Below are positions 18,724 through 31,006 of a DNA stretch of 64,000 bases, one piece after another; the stretch's first letter is position 1, and each line of letters begins with the position of its first letter. The notes under the pieces were generated by a model. The model was not told the DNA's origin. It worked only from the letters and a program-made list of their open reading frames with translations, and searched no databases. Both the position numbers and the translations under genes were made by a program. This DNA comes from Steinernema hermaphroditum. Lineage: Eukaryota; Nematoda; Chromadorea; Rhabditida; Steinernematidae. The DNA is taken from positions 11,532,001 through 11,596,000 of the forward strand of contig CM059622.1 of NCBI GenBank assembly GCA_030435675.1, written 5' to 3'.

Positions 18724-21700
18724 ATGAACCACGAGATAGCGTCCCGCCTCGTGCAACTCTACGCCAGTAGCAAGAATGACATCGAGACGTGCAATCAATA
18801 TCGCGCCGATCAGGGAAGAGCCACCCGCCAAGTCATATGGCAGCACATTGTTTCTACAGTAAGCCAAAAACCGTGTCGCTCGTCGGCTGATTTTGACTGT
18901 CTTCAGATAAACACAGAGTTTGGAAAAGACTATTCAATACGACAGTTGAAGAAGAAGCTACAGAACATGTACGCTTCGATAAAAAGGAAAATAGGCGAAG
19001 ATGGGTATGATGAGGATGAGGCTTTCAGCGAATTGAACCTTTATCTGTAGGCAAATTGATATGTCGGCGACGAAACGAGCTCGCCTAACAGAAGGAGAAA
19101 ATCAACTTTTGGATCTGGTCGGACCGAACGATTTTCGACTAAATTCAGTTTACGAAGGCCAGGACGACATGGCAGATGACGTTTCGCAGGCTAACGAGAC
19201 TGTTGACAACTTGTCGAGCAATCTATTGTTGGAACAACTCCTTCAACAACAGAATCAGATTAACGGAACTGCCACAGCTGACATGGTGGGTAATCTGTGT
19301 ATGCAGATAGGCTCTGCTTTTCGAATTATTCCATTTTCTTTGTGTTTAATTAGAAATGGTAGATTAGGTCAGCTTTTTGGACCTTATTACGATGAGAGAC
19401 ATCCTTCAATGTGTTAGCTTTTTTTGTTTGACTTTCATTGATCGCTCATCGATGTAGCGGCGATCGCTCAATGTTATTTAAAATGGAGCGTCGTTATTCA
19501 ATATTTTGAAAAAGCATATGGTAGACAAACAAAAAATTCCCCTCACGGAATGTTTCTGGCCACTAGATTCTCTATTTCACAATCGCATGAATACACCAAA
19601 TAATGACACTATCTTCACGATTGCTAATTGCAGACTCTTCCGGTGGAATCTCCTCCCTCCTCGACGTCATCCACTCGGAAGCGCAGCAACGATGGCGATG
19701 ATCCGCTCATCGACGAAGACGTTAAGCGGCCTTTCACCATGCCCGAAAGCCCCCTCGACGCGTCCCAACTTGCATTCGCCAACCTGATCTCCACTGTCCA
19801 GTCTCAGACCCAACTCTTCACCACTCCTGGAAATTCAGACGAGAATAGTAAGTGAAAACCTTTCGTTCTTTTGCATATCTGTCTTCCAGCATATGCCCGT
19901 CGTCACGGTCGCCGCAAAACTCATCCTGTATGGAACTTCTTTCGCCCAGAAGGCCACCCTTCTCCAGCTGCCATTTGCATCCTCTGCAACACCAAAATCG
20001 CACATGGTGTATCGACTAGCCTCTGCCGACATGTACTCTCGCGACACCGCGAATATGCCGATCAGCTCCAGAGTGGAACATTCAACGGTCATCCAGCGGC
20101 ATCAGGAGAAGCCAACGAAGAAGCTGGGTCTGCCGAACATGGTACTGTACCCGTACCCATTGCTCTCCGGTCACCGGGCACTTTGGACTTGGACCATCTT
20201 CTAGTTCAGATTATGACACGAAATCGAAATGAGAGCCTTCTGGATAACACAGCTTTCAAGGTATACAGCACCAGCGTTCTCCGTAAACAATTCGTTTTAG
20301 GAAATTCTTGGCTTAATTCCCAACTACACACCGCCCACGTCATCTGCTTTCGCTCAGAGTCTCACTGAAAAGATGAAAAAGGTAGAAGCTGCCATGGCTA
20401 AGGGGATCTATGACTCTCCATCGACGGCTCTCTGCATCAACGTCATCAGCAAAGACGATGAAGAAGTCATACTTCTCCTTTCGGCACACTTCGTTGATAT
20501 GGAGAAGACGAAAGTTAGTCGCTGTGCGGTCGACGCAGTCGTGTTGAAAAGGAAAAGTGTGTGCATGGAGGATATAGCTGCCCTGTTCAACAATTTTACC
20601 ACTCTGTACCCGATGGCCGATGACAAAGTCAATCAGTACTTTGTGTGCAACGAGAGAAGTATGATACCGCATACTGTAACGGGATTCAGCGAAGGACTGC
20701 CAAAAAACTGTAAGTTTCTATTCTTTTTGGTGGGGTGACGCTATGGAATGCTTTCGAAGCCGTCTTCCAAAACATCTGCTCGGTTGCAAACGGGATTTGC
20801 AACGCGCGGAATGATCCATTAGTAACCATGACGATAGTTCATATTAACTGCATCCGACACGTTCTATTTCAGCTCACATCTCGTCACCAAAGCTAACCTT
20901 CATTGACATCTCGACAGATTTTATGACAGAATGCCGAGCACCTCTTTTCTGGTCCTACTTCGATTGCCTCAAAACCTATGGACCCACCAAGGATGTTCTC
21001 GAAGTCGTTGATGGAATTTGGCAAAGGTTAGTATAAAATTATATAGCATGACAAGATATTACCATAAAATACATCCTCACCGTATGCTCATGGTGCAACT
21101 GTTCAGGCTTCACAACGACCCCCAAGCTGCTGCCGCACTAGCCGATCTCGTCTTGCCCACAAGCCACGCGTGGCCTTCGAAGTTGGAATTCTACGAATGG
21201 CTTCAGGGCTACTACAAAACAAACTCTGCTGCCAAACCGGAGGAACTTCCGCTCCCCGTTCTCACGAGGGAACAAATGGGCCTTTTTGGTTACTTCGTTG
21301 ACTTCATGAAGTCCATCAGATCGTTCCTCGACCAAATGATCCCTTCGCGACATCCTACCGTATCACTTATACTGCCGTCAGTCCTTGCCCTCAAACAAAA
21401 ACTCGAAGTTCAACCATCTGATCCTGATAAGGCAACACTTTGGAAGCTGCTTAAGACCACCTTCGATCGCCACTTCAAAGTCATTCTGGATTCTGTGAAT
21501 CCCAACTGTGACGAAAGCCGTCGGGTCTTCCTAATTGCCAGCTTCATGGATAGACGCACGTCCTATCTACTAACCAGAGAATATCAAGAGTTGGCTGCTA
21601 ATTGGCTCAACGAGGAAGTGCGAACATTCGAAGATATCCAGGATCCAGAAGACACACACGACGACAAGTCTAATCCGTTCAGCGAGCTAGAGAAGCTAGC

Positions 21701-22130
21701 ACGGAAAGACAGCACTGCTTCAATCACGTCGGATCTGTGTAGAGAGGTGCGGACCTACTTGGAACAGTTTGCAACGGTCAAAGTCAAAATGACGTTCTCC
21801 TCTGTGGAGTTCTGGATCAACCGTTATCAGGTTAGTTCATACGGGCAGAATACAATAGTAATCAGAGCTATGAGACCGAATATGATAGATTCAGAAGGGA
21901 TCTTGATAAACGGTTTAAGCCCCGGTTTCACGTGGACCAATGAAACAAACCATTTTCAGGATCTCCCCCGGCTAACTCAGAAAGCTCTTCAAATTCTCGC
22001 GCTGCCTACCGGAATCGAATTCGCCTCCGCCGAAGAGCTGCTGGGCCATGCGTCGGACGACGGTGACGTCATCCCGATCAAGACCGCCGCCATTCTGCGT
22101 CTCAACACCGACTCATTCCTCACAAAATGA
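18724..22130 (+). CDS. hAT-transposase-derived protein with BED finger
   Basis: Nine-exon gene of about 830 codons. Order: an N-terminal helical DNA-binding-like segment (RLVQLYASSKNDIETCNQYR; W..IV...; FGKDYSIRQLKKKLQNMYAS), an acidic Ser-rich linker with KRARL and TRKRS basic patches, a BED-type zinc finger (HPVWNFFRPEG, CILCNTKIAHG, H-x4-H in RHVLSRH), a central helical region (FIDISTDFMTECRAPLFWSY), and a C-terminal hAT dimerisation segment (DLPRLTQKALQILALPTGIE..SAEELLG). Introns at about 19008-19053, 19286-19633, 19850-19889, 20262-20301, 20711-20873, 21027-21107 and 21834-21959 have GT..AG borders; those at 18859-18906 and 21834-21959 are in frame without stops. No terminal inverted repeats or flanking 8-bp duplication seen, and the catalytic CxxH block is not apparent, so it looks like a domesticated gene. 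Confidence 0.7.
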
Positions 22131-23003
22131 CCGTTATCCTATTTATATCTCACTTGCGGGTATTCGTTTATAATTTGATCGTTATGTTGTGCAATGAATA
22201 GTTTACAGTTCATGATTCATTACTTCTTCACGCCCTTTAAGTTAAACCCCCGAACGCAACACAAACAGCTAGAGACCAGAAAAGCGGCGAAAAAGTCGAA
22301 CAAGTGGACTTAGCAGTGTCCGTCGAGAGGATTCCTCTCTGTTTGCAGAGGGATTGAGCGCGCCCGCGCACTCGCGCTCTCGCCTCGGGCCAAACCGGAA
22401 CGCGCCGAGCGTACAAGACAATGGTCAGGTCCAGTCCGTTTCGCAAATCAACATTCCACTCGGTGGCGTTCGACTCATGGCGGTAGTGCGCGTCGTGCTA
22501 TTAGTGCCGGAAGACTGGTATTTTAAGTTGGACTTCTGGACAGTCTATCTCTAATGACAGTGCTTCATATGGTTCTTCTATGTGTCTCCGGTACAACAAG
22601 ACGGTGTATTACGATAGTGTTCAACGCGATTGTTTCGTTTATCTTCGTGCTTTCGATCGTTTGAATGCCTGTTTTGGTGAGCTGATACAATTTGCTAGTT
22701 TCGCAGAAAGGGATAGTTGATTGGAAGCCACTCGTCTCATATCGTGGCCTACTAAGTCGTATATTTTCTTGACCATCTTATTCCAACGTATAAGCTATAA
22801 TTCGGCCGTTTGTAAATAGATAGAAGCCTCAACAAACCCTAGAATTACTTCATGTACTACTTGATTACTTACTTATTTCATGCGCACGCAGGTTCATTTA
22901 CTTGTAGGCTGTTAACATATTCAGCAAGGCACCTGCGGTTACGCCTCAATTCCATAGTATTCAGACTTGTTTGTTTATGCGTTGCTCGAAAATGCAAAAC
23001 AAT
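22131..23003. other. Intergenic, no supported gene
   Basis: Short GC-rich stretch at 22340-22420 (GAGGATTCCTCTCTGTTTGC and GCGCGCCCGCGCACTCGCGC). Nothing else recognised. Confidence 0.5.
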
Positions 23004-23076
23004 TGCCCCGAGTGAGGATCGAACTCACGACCTTCAGATTATGAGACTGACGCGCTGCCTACTGCGCTATCGAGGC
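23004..23076 (-). tRNA. tRNA-Met (CAT), elongator, copy 1
   Basis: Minus strand: acceptor GCCTCGA.. with ..TCGGGGC plus A, D-arm TAGCGCAGTAGGCAGCGC, anticodon loop CTCATAA with CAT, B box AGTTCGATCCT. T-rich terminator follows. The gene body is identical to copies at 24730 and 28601. Confidence 0.9.
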
Positions 23077-23445
23077 CTGTTTACACAGCATCTACCAGTC
23101 AGCCTTCATCCAAGACGGTAATTGATTGACGACACTAGTAAAGGCTAGTGATCCATACATAGTGTGCTTAAGCGAAAACTCTAGTAGAAATCAAAAATGG
23201 ATAGAATCCTGAAAGCACTACGGCCTTGTGGTCCTAGAAAAACTAGTCACCCTTTTAACCTCCCTCGCGAAAGTCGCCATTTTTTGCTTTTTCTGACTCA
23301 TCTGCACCTCGCAGGCTCCGAAAAGAACCGAAACGCCAAAACAAACAAGACAATTACTCAGACGGTGTGTTGTCCCGCGCCTTCTGTTTGTCTTCGGCGC
23401 GTGTGGAAAGTCTCCACTTTAAATCGTCGATTGCAGATTAATCTA

Positions 23446-25605
23446 ATGAGGCTCCTTATCCTCATAGCGACTTTCGTCGCTTTGGCACTTGGCCAGTGTC
23501 CAGCCTTGAGTGGTCCCTGTCGATGCGCTCCTTCCATCTTCGAGCCAGTCGCCATCATTTGTGAGAATGCCGGCAGTCTTCAGAACGCTCTTCAAGCAGC
23601 TTCAGCGGCTAAGGGCATTCCGGTTGGTTATCTAACCCAATGATCCTATGAGCATAGTACTATTATAGATTGACTCCTTAACTATCATCGACACGGCGAT
23701 GCCCTCTATAAACGCCAACGCCTTTGCTGGCTTCACCATCATCCGCCTGGTCCTGAACAGAAACACCATCAGCAGGATTGACCCTCAAGCATTTGCCGGA
23801 ACGTTGGGTGAATCTCTCATCGAAATCGACCTGTCCGATAACCAGCTGAGGGAGGTGCCCACTCAAAGCTTGGCTGTCCTACAAAGGCTGAAGAAACTGT
23901 ATCTCAACCGGAATCGGCTGACCCAGCTCTCGCCGTCGAGCTTCATAGGATTGGACGGGCTGCTCAAACTCGAACTTGCGGGCAACAAATTGACGGATAG
24001 CTCCTTGGGAGACGGATCTGTCTTCCGCCCGTTGAGAACCCTCAACGAATTGAGTCTCGGAACGAACTCACTTACCGTAATCCCCAGTGCTGCTTTGGTT
24101 AATCAGCGTGAGACTATGGTTAACCTCAACTTGGGAAGCAACCAGGTACTCCAGTTCTAGGAATTCCCAACGCAAATTTGATTCAGATCAATACCGTTCC
24201 CCTGGGAGCGCTTGACTTCCCGAATCTCTCTTCGCTCTCGCTCGAATTCAACGGCATCAGCGACATTCGTCCGGAAGCTTTCCAGGGTGTGCCCATACTA
24301 CAGTACCTCTATCTGACGGGAAACAAGTTCCCTCAATGGAACAAGCAGATGTTCCGCTATATCGGACAGCTGAGAACGTTGGCCATTGGAGGCACTCCGA
24401 TTCAGACGATTCCCGCCGACGCCTTTGAGTCTATCACGAACTTGATCCGATTCGAGATGAGCGAAGCCGCCGTTCTCGAGATCCAACAAGGCGCTTTTCA
24501 AAGAACCCCGAACATTCAGGCAATCATCATGAACAAGAATCGACTCTCCGTGTAAGCTTTCAAAGTAACGTTGAGTTAATTAGAGGAGGAGACAGTTGAT
24601 CTAAATGAGTCGGCAGGATTCCCATTTTTCGCAGATATTTTCAACAATCTCGGGCACTCTTTGACATGCAGTCGAATTGACAGTTTTATCAGTGTCTTTA
24701 TCAAAGCTGTCTCTCTCACTGAGCATCAGGCCTCGATAGCGCAGTAGGCAGCGCGTCAGTCTCATAATCTGAAGGTCGTGAGTTCGATCCTCACTCGGGG
24801 CAAATTTTTTGCTCAGTTTTCCTGAAATATTGCCTTGTTCAGTATCCGTTCCGACTACTTCCAAGGTCTTGACGACCTATACGCGATCGACCTCGAAGGC
24901 AACCGAATCGCCGAATCCCAGCCTCGAGCTTTTGCCAACCTCCGCAGTTTACGTAATTTGGACATCAGCAACAACCAGCTCCAGACGATGCCCCAGGACT
25001 CCTTCGATGGCAGCTTCATCCCCGAGCCCAATGATCGCATGGTCATCTTCGCTTGCCGTATGTCTTTCCAACTTCTGATGTCATAACAGCCCCAAAAATG
25101 CGTTCAGGTAACCCATGGCTGTGCGACTCTCGTCTTGAATGGTTCCGTCGCCTCGTGCGCGACACTGACATCGACATCGACAAGCCCGGCTGTACAGCCG
25201 TGTGTGAGAACTCCATCAACAACTGTCCTCCAATTGGCACCCCTCTCAAGCAGCCCGATGTCTGTCAACCGCAAAGTGAAGGACTTCTCCCCAGCAATGC
25301 TGCCAACATGGTTCCCTACATCATTCTCTGTAAGTTCACGGGTCATCCAGTTCTTTTACTTACTCATACTTACAGCGGTTCTACTCTCTGTCCTCATGAT
25401 CTCCATTCTACTCCTTGCTCTGATTCGGTACGCGATGAGTCACGCCAACAGGAAAAGGAAGGTCCGCGAAGCTGACGACGTTCAGTCCGTCTTCGCCGCT
25501 TCTGCCTATCAGTCCTACAACCACGACGGTGCGTCACAGTACCCTCAGACGGATATCGACCTGCCACCAGCACGAACCTTAGAAGATCACTATGGACCAT
25601 TCTAG
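23446..25605 (+). CDS. Extracellular leucine-rich-repeat membrane protein (LET-4/eLRRon type)
   Basis: Type I membrane protein of about 540-560 residues. Signal peptide MRLLILIATFVALALGQCPA; Cys-rich N-cap (CPALSGPCRCAPSIFEPVAI); about 12-14 leucine-rich repeats of the xxLxxLxLxxNxIxxIxxxxF type (LIEIDLSDNQLREVP, LKKLYLNRNRLTQLSPSSF, LRNLDISNNQLQTMPQDSF); a C-terminal LRR cap (NPWLCDSRLEWF...DKPGCTAVCENSINNC); a membrane helix (ILSVLLSVLMISILLLALI); and a 60-residue tail ending DHYGPF. The start is chosen because a TTGCAG trans-splice acceptor lies 9 bp before it. Most introns are about 45 bp; one (24552-24842) is 291 bp and contains a tRNA-Met. Nematode eLRR proteins such as LET-4, EGG-6 and SYM-1 organise apical matrix and junctions; that role is inferred. 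AATAAA near 25660. Confidence 0.85.
24730..24802 (+). tRNA. tRNA-Met (CAT), elongator, copy 2 (intronic)
   Basis: Identical gene body to copy 1, on the same strand as and wholly inside the 291-bp intron of the leucine-rich-repeat gene. Followed by a TTTTTT terminator at 24806-24811. Confidence 0.9.
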
Positions 25606-28600
25606 GGATAATGAGCGAAATATGGATCAGTGTTTGTACAAAGTGAGAATTTTGTATTTAAATAAAAAGGAGCTAAAGAGAACTGTATCAATAAATAACT
25701 GCCACATACATGACTTATCCGAAGTAATCATCAACTCAATTTGGCAGATTGTTTATTAGGAGGCAATTTCTTATGGACATGCAGATCAAGTTATTTTATA
25801 TCAATACAACATTACAAAAGATGCCTATCCATATCGTAACACCTGCACCGGTGACATATTCTTTGCTGTGCTCCAAAAGATAAACAAGCGGTACATTATC
25901 TTTGCGATCGATCACACGTACTTTGCTCTCGCATAGCAGTATCCTGATCGAGCTGTCGTCGGCGCGAGATCTCTTGATCACATATCCATCCTCCGCGAAG
26001 CGACGGCTGGACTTTGCCCCAGTGTTGTGAATAGAAAAAATACGACATTCATGCAGACTTCTGACGCAATGAACGATTTCTGATGCTAGGTTGTTTTTTG
26101 TCGGTTTAAGACGGTTATATTTTATAATCCAGACCTATCTAGTTAAGCGGCTCCGCCATGCTTAAGTACATCTTAAAGGTGCTCCACAAAACATAGAAAG
26201 CTTGAAAACGTTGCAGTTTGAAGCACAGAGCACAATCTAGCAAGCTAATGGAGTGCCGTTGTGTAAACTGATTTTTCGATATTGGATGTTTGAAAGTTAG
26301 CAGTTAGCAACCGCGTTCACATTCAGCCACACAGTCAGTTCGAAAACAACTGCTTCACATTATTGTTCACCTTTAGGATCGATTATGTTAGGTAGGTCAT
26401 CTAGTCATCATCTGGAAGATCGCTAAGGCTTCGCTCTTCGTCGGAATTTAAATCTTGCTGTACAGTAAACGTATAGACAATGTTTTTGTTGGGTGTGCCT
26501 TTAATAATTTGCGATAAGATAAGACCACCTAGCTAACTTGGGTCACTGGAGTCGTTCTTAGGAGAGCAGCGATGTCACCTCTTCAGACAGCAGACAAAAC
26601 GAGGACATTCGATCATTTCAGTACCCGGTTGGTTTCAGACAAAATGAGGGCTGAGTTCCATCTGGATGATTGTTAAGCTTTTTGCGTGCTAAGCGCCGGT
26701 AGGCTACTGGTGTCCTACCGCCCGCATGGCTTGGCGCTTAGTGCCAATGGTGATGATTTGACTGATTATCTTTACACACGTTGTGGAATGGGGAGATACA
26801 TATATCCAACAAAGAAGTCATGTTTTTGGAAATTGATTTACCGCAGGAAATACTCTATGTTTTTTGCATTTCTTCGGCACTAGATCCGCTTGGCACAAGA
26901 TCAAGTGATAAGTACTACGGTTGTCCGCACACAAATATTTGTTAAACTTGCTGATCTCCGTTCCGACGGCGCCATCCCGTGAACATCTCGTGATTGTGCC
27001 GTGTGCAGAAAAACGAATTTACGAGCGGCACGGGATGTCGGCGGGCAGAGGATTTGTTATTGTGCTCAATCATCATAACATCAATGATTCTGAGCGGATT
27101 TGAACTTGTAGTTAATGCTGAATTCTTAGATCATTTTAATTTTCTTGCAATTCAAAACAGACCGACCTCGCACCGAGTTCAAGAATGTCAGTGGGAGTAT
27201 ATATAGACCGCGTAATAGTAGTCAAAAATGCTGATCAAACAAGGAACTAACAATCCGACAACACAGAATTTTGCTCTGTTTTGCTACAGGCGTCGAAGCT
27301 TCCTACAGTCTTTTTGGGGCGGTGATCTTGATTATACTTTCATTTGTGTCCCTAGCGGCCTCTCCTTTGGTCATCCACTCGCTCTCGCTCTGAGATCCAC
27401 CGAATGAGTTAAGTCGCTCATCTATAGTATGAGAGAGGTAAACGCTTCCGAACAACAGAATAGAGGATCATCGGCCAACCATCGAGATGATGCATAATAA
27501 CAATTGAACATCGTCATCGCTTTTGTGTTTATGTTTACGCCTCACATTCTTGTCGCTCTCATGAGCAAGTCAACTACATAAAAGGAACATATGATTCAAC
27601 GTGCTTTTCATATGACTGGATGAAATCATAACAAATTTCGTTTCCGTCGCATTTTTAATTGGGGCGATTTAAAAATGCTTTAGATCACCAATCAATCGAA
27701 ACTGCAGTCGCATTGTCTTACTTGCTCATCATCCTATTATAGCTTTCAACAATCGGACACGATCACAAGTCCAAAGGATCAGGCATCAATTCTCCGAGAG
27801 GCACAAATCACTGAAGTGCAACTGTCGTGAGCAATAAATTCGGGCATTCTTTATCATCGGACGTATGTCGTTGGTGGAACAGATCCCGCATCAAGTATCT
27901 GTTACGAGATCGATGAGAATAGTATTTAGGCATACGCATGAAGGCGTGTTTCCATTTTTCAAGAGTCCAATGATGTTCAACTACCGAACAAGCGAGTGAT
28001 CAATGAGCTACAAGAATTTAACGTTCTATAAAATCACTTCCTCGTCGTCGTGCCACTTTTCCGCTTCGTTTTATGACTCTGACAGCTCCCTGAGTTTCCC
28101 ATTAGCCCGGCTAGTCTTTGTCGAAAGCCGCTTTCGTTCTCTGATGTTGACACTAACGCGTTGTGGTCTGAGAGTTGAGGCAACTGTCCCCAAACGCGTT
28201 CTCTGCTTTCCTTAGCGCCTCAAAGAGCGACCACACTTCCCTTATCTCATGGGTGAATAGCAAATCATCTCTGCGGGAATGCCAAATTCTGGCTCCTTCC
28301 AGCACGGCTAATCTCCGATGCCATCTTCGCACATTCTTCTGCTTTTTCAAACAACCAGCACTGCGTCCATCGAGCGTCCGTGTTCGTTTCCGACATGAAT
28401 CACCATCTGAATTTAAGCGAACCGATCACGTAATGTACACGTGAGAAGGAGTTGTTTCCATGCAGTGTGGTGTCAGATGTCTGTTCCGCTCTTTGCGGAA
28501 TAAACAATAACACATCCGAGCAATAAAGATCACATCAACAGAACTGATGAACGGCAGTGGAAAACCAGAAGACTGCTTGCAAAAATAGAGGCAAAATAAT
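25606..28600. other. Gene-free interval, no supported feature
   Basis: Only short unrecognised ORFs (60-90 codons). No repeats with clear boundaries, no RNA genes and no domain-bearing frames were found. Regulatory or degenerate sequence. Confidence 0.45.
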
Positions 28601-28673
28601 TGCCCCGAGTGAGGATCGAACTCACGACCTTCAGATTATGAGACTGACGCGCTGCCTACTGCGCTATCGAGGC
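28601..28673 (-). tRNA. tRNA-Met (CAT), elongator, copy 3
   Basis: Same 73-nt gene body as copies 1 and 2 with the same kind of 3' trailer (CAATTATTTTGC versus CAATTGTTTTGC), so the duplicated unit included a little flanking sequence. Confidence 0.9.
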
Positions 28674-29769
28674 TTGGTGTCACAGTGAAAGAGTTGGTAG
28701 ATAAGTGCGGTAGCGACGCGACGACTTCTCTCGTACTGTGATAACATTGTCGTTTGGTGGCTTAAATGCGAAGCTTATATAACCTGCCTAATAATAAAGA
28801 TTGTGGCATGTCTGGCAAACCCTAACCATACATTTGCCGAATAACTGATGATCGACGTTTTTCAAGGCAATTCGCTTATACCATCGCATAGAAACGTTAC
28901 CAACGCCTCTGATCAAAAACCAAGCTGAACGTGGTTCGTGTTATTTTTGTATATTTCCTGGCGTTCGCTCTTCGCGTGATTGCGGCCCTATCAAATGTCA
29001 CTTCCAAAGACCATTATGTAAACGAGCGTTACGTGTCACCATCGATAATATTTTGTAATCTAATTTGGTCCGCAGCATGTATGCACATCTGCACAATTTC
29101 CGAATTCAGTACATGTTTCCCAAGATTGTGAAAAGAGAGACTTATTAGGTTCCTTGTCCAGAACAAGTTTGCATCTTCTATGCTCTCGCCCATGTCCTTT
29201 TTGTTATTTTCTGTCGAGCTGCTTTGCTGTTTACACAAAAACAAACGATTATCGTGACGCTGCTGTGAAATATCTCAGCGCCATCCGTTTTTTCTTTATC
29301 CAAACAATTCATGTAGTGGCCTCTGGATCATATTCATTATTCATGACTACAAGGTCATCTCTCTGCGTCAGAGCCTATTTTCTGGTCATGTTCCCCATCC
29401 ACTATCCAAAACACGCGACACAAACACTTAAAATCGAATTTATTATTAATCCCGTTTTATTTTTTTCCAGGGATCGCTTAAGGCTCTTTTCAACGGGAAA
29501 CTTTTCAGTTTGGAGATCGATCCCAACCCATAATCAATGAAACAATGACGAATCTACAGTCTATCTACACAGAATGAGGCACAGATGCGTATGTACATAC
29601 AAATAACAGGATGGAGAGTTTCTCGACTATGTACACTTTGTGGTCAGCAGTGAAATTAAGAAGAAGAGGATTAGAAGGAGGGGAGGAAACAGGACGAACC
29701 CGTACGCATTTGGTGATTAAATTGCGGTTTTTCGTCTAATGAGGAAAGGGGGAACAGGAAGGAAGACAC
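28674..29769. other. Intergenic, no supported gene
   Basis: The 128-codon ORF at 29154-29540 is hydrophobic AT-rich sequence without splice or domain support. The last 200 bp probably hold the 3' untranslated region of the downstream minus-strand phosphatase. Confidence 0.45.
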
Positions 29770-31006
29770 TTAGGCGGCAGCCTCGGCGATCTCAATGAGC
29801 GGCTCGAGTTTGGGAGTGAATTTTCTTGGTCCAGAGTTGCGGCGTTCGCGGCCTTCGTCGTACTCCGAGAAAGGTTGCTCGGGGCTCTGAAAATAGATGA
29901 CAATAAGAGAATGAAGGAAATTGAGGGAGATGCTTACCGCAGGCCTCTCTGGAACCACTTCCTTCAGATAGACGTCAGGTAGCAGTTTGTCCGGTTGGGC
30001 CTCATCGCGCACCAGCCGTACCGATCCGGCAGTCTGCTTGACGTTCTGCTCATAAGCGATCAGCTGCCTCCAGAATCCGAGATTGGGACGGACCATCGGG
30101 CGCTTTGAGCACATCAAATGGTAGGCATCGCGAAGCGAGCGGCAGCGATGCTTCGTGAGGAAGGCGAGGCAGATGGACGCACTTCGGCTCACTCCGGCGA
30201 CGCAGTGTACGAGCACGCGTCCGCCGTCGGCGATCGTCGCTTGGATCTGAAAAACGCCAAACATCAGCACGTGAACGTCCACGTGATCGTTTTCTTTGGC
30301 GTCGGGGAAGTGTCTAAGGGGAGCGCCTAGAGAGCAATGGGTGGCCGGAGTGTGGCAGAGAGGGCAAACATTAAGGGGAAAGAGAAAAATGAGACAGAGA
30401 CCTTTGGGGTGTGCCCGCGATAAGTGAGTGAACAATCGATCGAAACAAGACGGAGTGGGTGTTGGTTAGACAATCACGCGATCTGCTGGCACAATTTCGA
30501 TTTATGGCATTTTGGGCTGCGAGCGAAGGGAGGCACTCTCACGTGGAGAAGCTGATAAGGGCAAGCGATCAATGGGGAGTGATCGGTTTGTTTTGTTTTC
30601 TCGTGTTTTCCGTAACCATGATCAAAGTCCTAAAGGTTTTTGGTTTGGTTTGGGTGTACTGGGGTGCTCCTGTACGTCATTACAAAAGGGGATTACATCA
30701 GAACTCAAGGTCAAAACACCGTCGGCGTATGTAGGGTAACTTGCAAAGACCAACCTGATCGCTCATGAGCTCTAGATGAGGGTAGATGTATGACTGAGGG
30801 GTGTCTTCTAGCCAGAGCTTGATCCTCTGTGCTTCGCCGAGCATCCTCAGATTAGGCACTTCGGTGGTGGCGTTGATGATCAGAGAAATATCGAAGGCGT
30901 CCATGTTCGCCCGGTTCAGTGCGCTCACACCGCAGATGAAGAGTCCCGGCACGATCTCGGTAATTTTCGCGTACTCCGGATTCACTTTAAAGCTGAGAAC
31001 GACCAT
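29770..31006 (-). CDS. Atypical dual-specificity protein phosphatase
   Basis: Minus strand, three exons, about 224 residues, the size of small atypical DUSPs. Exon 1 (31006-30757, start MVVLSFKVNPEYAKITEIVP) has the DUSP opening I.PGLFICGVSALN and the INATTEVP strand. Exon 2 (from 30246) has the catalytic P-loop VLVHCVAGVSRSASICLAFL (HCxAGxSRS; Cys nucleophile and Arg present), then AYHLMCSKRPMVRPNLGFWRQLIAYE, a family hallmark. The general-acid Asp is in WLEDTP. A short 3' exon holds an unstructured charged tail (RRNSGPRKFTPKLEP). Intron 1 (30247-30756) is about 510 bp, roughly ten times the local norm, and carries CACGTGAAC and CACGTG sites. Dephosphorylates Tyr/Ser/Thr of unknown targets. 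Closest in style to DUSP14/18/21. Confidence 0.85.

Noticed and set aside
22852..23121. Plus ORF containing APSEDRTHDLQIMRLTRCLL
   Set aside because: This peptide is just a translation of the tRNA-Met gene; the same string appears at 24601-24864.
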